NCBI GenBank assembly: GCA_023410055.1
Contig: JAEYQK010000125.1
Location: 1-10,018, forward strand
Direction of reading: 5' to 3'
From: Acidobacteriota bacterium
GTDB lineage: Bacteria; Acidobacteriota; Terriglobia; Terriglobales; Acidobacteriaceae
DNA length: 10,018 nucleotides
The translations under genes and the position numbers were made by a program. Within the stretch, counting starts at the first letter, position 1. Each line of letters begins with the position of its first letter. Below are positions 6,181 through 10,018 of this stretch, in pieces. Under the pieces are notes generated by a model, which was not told where the DNA came from, did not search any database, and saw only the letters and a program-made list of their open reading frames with translations.

Positions 6181-6493
6181 TTCCGCCGCTCCTCTATTAG
6201 AAAAAAATCGCCGGGCTCTTGGCCCGGTCTGTTTGCTTAAGGGCAGCGGTCTTGCCAATGTTTAAGTGCTTGATTCTAAATGGCAACAAAAGACAAAAAT
6301 TCGCATAAATGAAAATTGGAAGTGCAGTCCTCCGTAAGTTGTTGAAATGTAAGGCAGAAAAATATACACATTTTTGTAAGTACCTGAGCGCAAAAGCACT
6401 TATCCGCATAGGAACGTTTGTGATTGACTGCTCAAATCTCTGGGTACAGAATCGTGAACCGATACAAAAGGACATACAGACGAGAGAGCTCTT
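6181..6493. other. AT-rich spacer without a convincing gene
   Basis: Apart from the terminator-like hairpin, this 313-base stretch holds no gene I can support. Open frames on both strands are short, lack ribosome-binding sites and have no family look. It is clearly richer in A and T than the flanking core genes. A short inverted repeat AAAAAT / ATTTTT with a six-base loop (6358-6375) lies in the middle. Promoters for the two flanking small genes probably lie here, but I cannot place them with confidence. Confidence 0.5.
6201..6227 (-). terminator. Intrinsic terminator-like hairpin in the leader of the 84-aa gene
   Basis: On the minus strand, CCGGGC, a five-base loop CAAGA and GCCCGG are followed by CGA and seven T residues. 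This has the form of a Rho-independent terminator. It lies immediately before the AGAGGAG ribosome-binding site of the 84-aa gene. It would therefore either end an unseen minus-strand transcript from 6228-6490, or work as an attenuator in the leader of the 84-aa gene. On the plus strand no T-run follows. Confidence 0.7.
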
Positions 6494-6832
6494 ATGCCAG
6501 ACAGGTTTGTGCGAGTCGTAGTTGTGCTCACTTTGGCCGTTTCCATCGTGCACCTCGTTTCGGATCGACATCCGAAAGCTAGGTTCCAGCCCACCGACAA
6601 CTTCCCTATTGCTCTGGACACGGAAACAGGGCAAGTCTGCTCAGCGATAGGACAGAAGGCTCCTAATAATTTAGTGCCTTTATGCAGCGACCTTCAGAGA
6701 GACTTCCACCTGCACGTAGGCGATTTGGCAAATTGGATCTGGGGTTTCGGGACTCTCGGATTACTCGGTTGGTTTCTTTGGTGCACTTGGCTCAAACCCT
6801 GTAGAGAACGCAAGATTCAGGACCCTTTCTAG
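6494..6832 (+). CDS. Small membrane protein with two helices and an LDTxTGQxC segment, 112 aa
   Basis: Two hydrophobic segments are visible: about residues 5-23, near the N-terminus, and a Trp-rich one at 81-100. The end 'KPCRERK' is basic, and so is the N-terminus, so both ends probably face the cytoplasm. The roughly 57-residue loop would then be outside. That loop holds 'ALDTETGQVC' (40-49) and a second Cys64, which could form a disulfide in the periplasm. The 'LDTxTGQ(x)C' phrase recurs in small uncharacterised bacterial membrane proteins, but I know no function for it. A purine-rich GAGAGAG precedes the ATG with five bases between. The gene converges with the 153-aa orphan gene (51 bases apart) and stands alone on its strand. 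Confidence 0.65.
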   Translation: MPDRFVRVVVVLTLAVSIVHLVSDRHPKARFQPTDNFPIALDTETGQVCSAIGQKAPNNLVPLCSDLQRDFHLHVGDLANWIWGFGTLGLLGWFLWCTWLKPCRERKIQDPF

Positions 6833-6883
6833 TCCACAGACCGATTAGGCTTGAACGTGCCGCAAATACTCTAGCAACACACC

Positions 6884-7345
6884 TTATTCCACGCAGCGGT
6901 GCTGTAGCGTGCAAGACGACGTGGGAAGTGCCCACGTGACTAGCTCGATTTCGCCGCATGCCGTTTCGGGACAACGAAACCCGCCGGCGTCATGCAGAAA
7001 CACACGACCACCTGACGGTCCCTTCGCGTAGTTCATCTGCTCGGCAATCTGCATCGCGGTTTCTACATGATCTAGTAGTCCGTTCTTTGGCACGTACCAA
7101 GGAGCGCAATTGCGCCCGAACGTGTGCCCTAGAAACGGGTTCCACCTACGATCGAAAGACAGCACCATGCAGCCACCCCGACCGCGAAAGCGGCCTGGCA
7201 GTTTGAAAGAATCAAAGTTTGGAGTATATTTTGCCTCTTCTTGAACCCGCCCTCTAAACGGCTTAGCAGATTTCTTGTCACACGCGATTAGAATCGCGAG
7301 GTCAAATTCCCACACATCTTTAGGTAACAGATCTATGTGTGACAT
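6884..7345 (-). CDS. Hypothetical protein with seven cysteines, 153 aa
   Basis: I do not recognise a family. From the ATG at 7345 (AAGAGG four bases upstream on the minus strand) the protein reads MSHIDLLPKDVWEFDLAILI. A beta-like strand 'FDLAILIACD' is followed by a basic stretch, a Gly/Arg patch 'GRFRGRGGC' (51-59), 'FLGHTFGRNCAPWYVPKNG' (71-89), a helix 'HVETAMQIAEQM' and 'GGRVFLHDAGGFRC' (112-125). Cysteines are at 22, 59, 80, 125, 130, 145 and 151. No signal peptide or membrane helix is evident, so it is probably cytoplasmic. It begins only 20 bases after the NUDIX stop, so it is likely co-transcribed with that gene, but its base composition is more AT-rich. The last 25 residues overlap a hairpin (6919-6937), and the true C-terminus may be degraded. 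Confidence 0.6.
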   Translation of the reverse strand: MSHIDLLPKDVWEFDLAILIACDKKSAKPFRGRVQEEAKYTPNFDSFKLPGRFRGRGGCMVLSFDRRWNPFLGHTFGRNCAPWYVPKNGLLDHVETAMQIAEQMNYAKGPSGGRVFLHDAGGFRCPETACGEIELVTWALPTSSCTLQHRCVE

Positions 7346-7365
7346 GGCGCCTCTTACTTGGATTG

Positions 7366-7908
7366 TTATGTTCCACGGAGCCCCCGCTTCAACAACCACA
7401 GCCCCCAGGCCGCCAGCGTGCAGACGTCAGTGATGGTGTTGTCGCGCAGCTTCTGTTCGAACTCGGCGATGCTGAGGCGGTGCAATTGCAGGTCGTGCTC
7501 TTCGGGGTCGGGCGTGCTCGTGCCCGGATGAAGTCCGGTGGCGAGGAACACGTGCTGCTTCTGGCGCGCGTAGCCGTAGGCGACCCACGTCCAGCCCAGG
7601 TACTCCATGCGGTCGGCGCGAAAGCCGGTCTCTTCCTGTAGCTCGCCGCGGGCCAGCTCTTCCGGATCGACGTCGGCGGTCTCCCATCCGCCCTGCGGCA
7701 GCTCAAGGCAGCGCGCCTTCACCGTGTAGCGGTACTGCTCGACGAGATAAACGTGGTCGCCGTCCAAGGGGATGATGACGGCGCAATCGTCTTTCTCCAC
7801 CACGCCGTAGATACCCTTCGCGCCGTTCGAGCGCTCGATCTCGTCCTCGTGCACCCGCAACCAGTGATTGCGATACACCACCCGCGTGCTGAGAGTCTTG
7901 ATGCTCAA
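7366..7908 (-). CDS. NUDIX hydrolase (ADP-ribose pyrophosphatase-like)
   Basis: NUDIX enzymes cleave nucleoside diphosphates linked to another group, giving nucleoside monophosphate plus a phosphate ester. The 180-residue product fits the ADP-sugar branch in length. Its N-terminal strands ('STRVVYRNHWLRVHEDEIER') and 'VYLVEQYRYTVKARCLELPQGG' (53-74) match that group. The NUDIX box spans residues 74-96. The metal-binding core E89-L-x-E92-E93-x-G95 is intact. Two normally conserved positions differ: the first Glu is Val80, and the Arg of 'RE' is Gly88. Substrate cannot be told; ADP-ribose or a nucleotide sugar is a reasonable guess. I chose TTG at 7908 because AAGAGG lies seven bases upstream and homologous proteins start about here. 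An ATG-initiated frame from 8046 exists but reads through a dispersed hairpin repeat. The gene diverges from the deacetylase gene. Confidence 0.9.
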   Translation of the reverse strand: MSIKTLSTRVVYRNHWLRVHEDEIERSNGAKGIYGVVEKDDCAVIIPLDGDHVYLVEQYRYTVKARCLELPQGGWETADVDPEELARGELQEETGFRADRMEYLGWTWVAYGYARQKQHVFLATGLHPGTSTPDPEEHDLQLHRLSIAEFEQKLRDNTITDVCTLAAWGLWLLKRGLRGT

Positions 7909-7969
7909 TGGATTGCCTCTTGGGACATTATGCAGGACGGCTTTGAAGCGCTGATAGTGCAAACCGAAT

Positions 7970-8002
7970 GTGTAGGGACGGGGCTTTGCCCCGTCCCTAC
8001 AC
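7970..8002. repeat. Perfect 15-bp hairpin (family c)
   Basis: A perfect inverted repeat GTGTAGGGACGGGGC / GCCCCGTCCCTACAC has only three bases (TTT) in the loop. It lies 62 bases upstream of the NUDIX TTG start, in the spacer between divergent genes. It is not followed by a T-run on either strand. It looks like a dispersed palindromic element of the REP kind, although no second copy is present in this window. Confidence 0.85.
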
Positions 8003-8073
8003 GAGCGGTAAGTCAAACTCCCGATAGCCAGGATTGTTCTACTCACCTATCATCTTCTCTGGACAGAGTAGCT

Positions 8074-8130
8074 GGAATGGTGCGCGGACGAGACGCCCCC
8101 GCGACAGCCGCCGGGACGGTGGCGCTCCCA
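8074..8130 (-). repeat. Family (e) unit, opposite-strand relative of 4278-4330
   Basis: Read on the minus strand, this segment aligns with the left half of the element after kdsA over about 50 bases. Both have GGAGCGCC, then a GC-rich hairpin, GGCTGTCG, a GGGCGTCTCG block and CGCA, in the same order and spacing. Differences fall mainly in the stems. The right half (4331-4393) has no counterpart here. An additional inverted repeat CGGACGAG (8085-8092) / CTCGTCCG (8135-8142) reaches to the ribosome-binding site (GAGGA, 8142-8146) of the deacetylase gene. Confidence 0.7.
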
Positions 8131-8149
8131 AAAGCTCGTCCGAGGACTG

Positions 8150-8962
8150 ATGAAACGCTTTCTAATTTGTGCTGCTTTACTTCTTGCATCCGCCGCTTCG
8201 GCCTTTGCTTCCGACCAGAAACTCATTGCTCTCACCTTCGACGATGGCCCGCGTCCGTACGTGCTCTACGGCGTCAACAAGCCGGGCGAGAAACAAGTCG
8301 ACAGCCTGCTCAACCTGCTGGATCAGCAGGGCGTGAAGGCCACGTTCTTCGTCATGGGCTGGCGCCTCACTCCCAAGACCTGGGGCGAGAACCATGAGAC
8401 CAACATCGGCGTCACCTGCCTCGACGCGGCCAAGGACGTCCTGAAACGCGGCCACGAGATCGAGAACCACACCTACGGCCACGAGCGCCTTGACCTCTTC
8501 GTGCGAAAGCACGGAGCGGCCGCGGCCGTCGCCGACATCGATCACGGAGCGGCCGTCATCAAGGCCGTCAGCGGAACGCAGCCGAAGTACGTCCGCCCGC
8601 CGCAGTGGATGCTGCCCGCCGACCTTCGTCCGCAGATCGAGGCCCACGGCTACCGCGTCATGACCATCGCCTCGCAGAACCCGATGGCCGTTCGCGACGT
8701 GAATTCGGCCGACTACCTCTGCGTCGGCAAAGCCGTGCAGTGCCCGAAGCCGTCGCTGAACGAGTCTGTCCTGCGCCAGATAGCCCAACGCGAAAAGCAG
8801 GGCGTCACCACGCACATCCTGACCTTCCATGAGCTGGGCACGACCGTCACCTCGCTTAAAACGCTTATCCCCGAACTCAAGAAGCGCGGGTATCGGTTCG
8901 TCCGGCTGGATGAATACATGAAGCTGGTAGGAACGCCAGCACCGAGCGCGACGGCGAAGTGA
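8150..8962 (+). CDS. Secreted polysaccharide deacetylase (CE4 / NodB-like)
   Basis: CE4 enzymes remove N- or O-acetyl groups from cell-wall or extracellular glycans using a bound metal. The 270-residue protein has a clear signal peptide (MKRFLICAALLLASAASAFA, cleavage about residue 20), so it acts in the periplasm or outside. NodB motif 1 'TFDDGP' is at 29-34 (catalytic and metal Asp31/Asp32) and motif 2 'HTYGH' at 107-111 (metal His107, His111). Motif 3 'RPPQW' is at 149-153 and motif 5 'LTFHEL' at 224-229 (His227). The usual motif 4 (Asp and Trp) is not evident; 'TIASQNP' stands there. Between motifs 1 and 2 there is a longer segment with 'YGVNKPGEKQ' and Cys90. The ATG has GAGGA four bases upstream. 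Substrate is unknown; peptidoglycan or an exopolysaccharide are candidates. Confidence 0.93.
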   Translation: MKRFLICAALLLASAASAFASDQKLIALTFDDGPRPYVLYGVNKPGEKQVDSLLNLLDQQGVKATFFVMGWRLTPKTWGENHETNIGVTCLDAAKDVLKRGHEIENHTYGHERLDLFVRKHGAAAAVADIDHGAAVIKAVSGTQPKYVRPPQWMLPADLRPQIEAHGYRVMTIASQNPMAVRDVNSADYLCVGKAVQCPKPSLNESVLRQIAQREKQGVTTHILTFHELGTTVTSLKTLIPELKKRGYRFVRLDEYMKLVGTPAPSATAK

Positions 8963-8974
8963 GAAGATCGAGCC

Positions 8975-8998
8975 ATCGGGTCATCTGGCCATCGGGCC
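8975..8998 (+). repeat. 8-bp periodic array, copy 4 (family a)
   Basis: Three consecutive octamers, ATCGGGTC, ATCTGGCC and ATCGGGCC, are followed by ATTGAACA. The 8-base period and 16-base repeat distance match the other copies, with C in place of G at the octamer ends. It lies 12 bases after the deacetylase stop. Confidence 0.75.
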
Positions 8999-9046
8999 AT
9001 TGAACAGCAAAGAGCTCACACGATGCGCTCTCAAACCAGACTGTCA

Positions 9047-9121
9047 TTCCGAGCGCAGCGAGGAATCCCTTTTGTCACGACGAACCCTGTTGGTGAAAGC
9101 GATTCCTCGCTGCGCTCGGAA
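9047..9121. repeat. Long inverted repeat, copy 1 (family b)
   Basis: Perfect 21-base arms (9047-9067 and 9101-9121; the left arm starts TTCCGAGCGCAGCGAGGAAT) flank a 33-base loop. A second, longer copy lies at 9626-9712. This TTCCGAGCGCAGCGAGGAAT-type palindrome is widespread in bacterial intergenic DNA and often produces false reading frames. Located between the convergent deacetylase and hspR genes, it could serve as a bidirectional terminator or RNA-stabilising hairpin. Confidence 0.9.
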
Positions 9122-9138
9122 GGCAAGCTAATGCAGAT

Positions 9139-9154
9139 GGTTCGATGGCCCGAT
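9139..9154 (-). repeat. 8-bp periodic array, fragment (family a, copy 5)
   Basis: On the minus strand, ATCGGGCC is followed in register by ATCGAACC and then ATCTGCAT. It is a two-octamer remnant, facing copy 4 across the inverted repeat at 9047-9121, and ends five bases from the hspR stop. Confidence 0.5.
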
Positions 9155-9158
9155 TAGG

Positions 9159-9587
9159 TTACTTCTTTCGGCTGTTATCCTTTTCGCCCTGAGCCACTAC
9201 AGCCGGGGTAACATACGAGCGCCGTATCGGCACGATCGCCCCCTTCGCAGCGTCAGCCTGCTGCGCGGCTTGCTGGAAGCGCGTGAGCATTTCAGTCTGC
9301 ATGTAGCGGACGAACTCCTGCATCTGCTTTTCCATGAGTTCCATCTTCTCGCGCATTTGCAGGATGATGCCGATGCCGCTGATGTTGACGCCGAGGTCGC
9401 GCGCCAGCGTCAGGATGAACTCGAGGCGCTGAATATCTTCGTCGGTGTAGAGGCGCGTGTTGCCCTCGGTGCGTGACGGCTTCAGCAATCCTTCGCGCTC
9501 GTATAACCGCAACGTCTGCGGATGGATCTCGTACATCTCGGCGACCGCCGAGATCATGTATGCGCCTTTACCACGTTTCTTGGTCAT
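9159..9587 (-). CDS. hspR: MerR-family heat-shock regulator, HspR-like
   Basis: HspR-type MerR proteins repress chaperone operons and are often encoded at the end of them. The 142-residue protein begins MTKKRGKGAYMISAVAEMYE. The winged helix-turn-helix is at about 11-50 and carries the HspR signature 'IHPQTLRLYEREGLLKPSRT' (21-40) and 'NTRLYTDEDIQRLEFI' (43-58). A long helix, probably the dimer coiled coil, runs from about 75 to 113 (KMELMEKQMQEFVRYMQ). The tail is basic. No cysteine is present, which speaks against a metal or redox sensor of the MerR type. It lies downstream of a dnaJ-like gene on the same strand, which supports the HspR role. The ATG at 9587 lacks a clear ribosome-binding site; the ATG at codon 11 has AAAGG seven bases upstream and is a fair alternative. 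Confidence 0.88.
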   Translation of the reverse strand: MTKKRGKGAYMISAVAEMYEIHPQTLRLYEREGLLKPSRTEGNTRLYTDEDIQRLEFILTLARDLGVNISGIGIILQMREKMELMEKQMQEFVRYMQTEMLTRFQQAAQQADAAKGAIVPIRRSYVTPAVVAQGEKDNSRKK

Positions 9588-9625
9588 AGGGACAATGTTC
9601 TAAGTTTCAAGTTTCAAGGTGTTTC

Positions 9626-9712
9626 TTGTCATTCCGAGCGCAGCGAGGAATCCCTTTTGTCACGAGGAATCCTCTCGGTGAAAGGGATTCCTCGCTGCGC
9701 TCGGAATGACAA
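9626..9712. repeat. Long inverted repeat, copy 2 (family b), between dnaJ and hspR
   Basis: Perfect 32-base arms (9626-9657 and 9681-9712; left arm starts TTGTCATTCCGAGCGCAGCG) enclose a 23-base loop that itself contains GAGGAATCCTC. It shares its arms with copy 1 at 9047-9121. It lies in the spacer between the dnaJ stop and the hspR start, upstream of the hspR start codon on the minus strand. It would be transcribed inside a dnaJ-hspR message, where it could reduce read-through or protect the upstream part. Confidence 0.92.
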
Positions 9713-9730
9713 TCTAACTCGAAAACTCCC

Positions 9731-10018
9731 TCAAATCTGCCTCCACAACTCCGCCCGTGGATCGTCCGGATTCAACTTTGCCAACTCGCGCAACAGTTCT
9801 TTGCTGCGCTCGTCGTGCACGTGCGGTACGACGATCTTGACCTCGACGATCTCGTCGCCGCGCTTGCCGTCTTTCGTTGCCGACGGAACGCCCTTCTCGC
9901 GAAGGCGCAGCTTCTGTCCCGACTGTGTGCCCGGAGGAATCCTCAACAGCGCCCGTCCGTCGATGGTCGGGACTTCCACTTTCGATCCAAGCGCGGCTTC
10001 GGTCGGCGTGACCTGAAC
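9731..10018 (-). CDS. dnaJ: DnaJ/CbpA-type co-chaperone, C-terminal fragment (5' end outside window)
   Basis: The last 95 codons of a minus-strand gene enter from the right edge, reading VQVTPTEAALGSKVEVPTID at the start. This is the second C-terminal substrate-binding domain of a DnaJ-class protein: 'IDGRALLRIPPGTQSGQKLR', 'LREKGVPS' and 'GDEIVEVKIVVP' are typical, followed by a short helical tail ending 'AELWRQI'. The J domain and any zinc-finger region lie outside, so class A (DnaJ) and class B (CbpA) cannot be told apart. It stimulates the ATPase of DnaK and delivers substrates to it. The gene is followed by hspR at 143 bases, resembling chaperone operons that end in their own repressor. 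An internal GTG at 9979 is not a start. Confidence 0.9.
   Translation of the reverse strand, partial: VQVTPTEAALGSKVEVPTIDGRALLRIPPGTQSGQKLRLREKGVPSATKDGKRGDEIVEVKIVVPHVHDERSKELLRELAKLNPDDPRAELWRQI

Noticed and set aside
6309..6521. Plus-strand open frame of 70 codons
   Set aside because: No ribosome-binding site, no recognisable composition, and it overlaps the start of the better-supported 112-aa gene.
6197..6634. Minus-strand open frame of 145 codons
   Set aside because: It would translate through the terminator-like hairpin and the antisense of the 112-aa gene; no start signal.
6919..6937. Hairpin ACGTGGG-AAGTG-CCCACGT as a terminator for the 153-aa gene
   Set aside because: It lies inside the coding frame before the stop and has no T-run, so I do not call a terminator; it may matter only if the C-terminus is wrong.
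7753..8397. Plus-strand open frame of 214 codons across the NUDIX/deacetylase spacer
   Set aside because: It is antisense to the NUDIX gene, reads through two repeats and overlaps the deacetylase in the wrong frame.
9522..10016. Plus-strand open frame of 164 codons opposite hspR and dnaJ
   Set aside because: It reads through the inverted repeat at 9626-9712 (giving the familiar artefact 'HSERSEESLLSRG') and across the antisense of two well-supported genes.

Overview
The window looks like chromosomal DNA from a Gram-negative soil or environmental bacterium, most likely an acidobacterium of the Koribacter/Terriglobales kind. The case rests on Kdo (lipopolysaccharide) genes next to pyrG, an HspR-type regulator downstream of dnaJ, a secreted protein of acidobacterial style, a partial protein resembling the RsbRD N-terminal domain, and high GC with dense short palindromic spacer repeats. 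The taxon is an inference from gene content, not from a marker gene.

Layout. Positions 1-1380 hold two minus-strand genes: the first 69 codons of a small RsbRD_N-like protein running off the left edge, and a 349-residue secreted protein. Positions 1598-5430 are the conserved core on the plus strand: pyrG (CTP synthase), kdsA (Kdo-8-phosphate synthase, metal-dependent type) and kdsD (arabinose-5-phosphate isomerase). KdsD makes the A5P that KdsA condenses with PEP, and CTP from PyrG is the nucleotide later used to activate Kdo, so the three genes form one supply line to lipopolysaccharide.

Positions 5431-7345 are a visibly AT-richer accessory stretch of small orphan genes: a 92-aa two-helix membrane protein between two copies of a direct repeat, an 84-aa helical protein on the minus strand with a terminator-like hairpin in its leader, a 112-aa two-helix membrane protein, and a 153-aa cysteine-containing orphan that follows a NUDIX hydrolase by 20 bases. 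The NUDIX gene (minus) and a secreted CE4-type polysaccharide deacetylase (plus) are divergent. The right end holds the heat-shock module on the minus strand: the 3' end of a dnaJ/cbpA gene, then an HspR-like MerR regulator.

The most striking property is in the spacers. Most intergenic gaps hold a palindromic or periodic repeat, from at least five families: (a) an 8-bp periodic array (consensus AT(C/T)GGGT(G/C)) in five places; (b) two copies of a long inverted repeat flanking hspR; (c) a perfect 15-bp hairpin before the NUDIX gene; (d) a three-hairpin unit ending on the kdsA ribosome-binding site; (e) a multi-hairpin unit after kdsA with an opposite-strand relative before the deacetylase gene. 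Several lie against start codons and create misleading open frames. I see no tRNA, rRNA, CRISPR array, transposase or phage gene. No clear new multi-gene system is proven; the best candidates for novelty are the small-gene islet and the repeat/regulation overlap.
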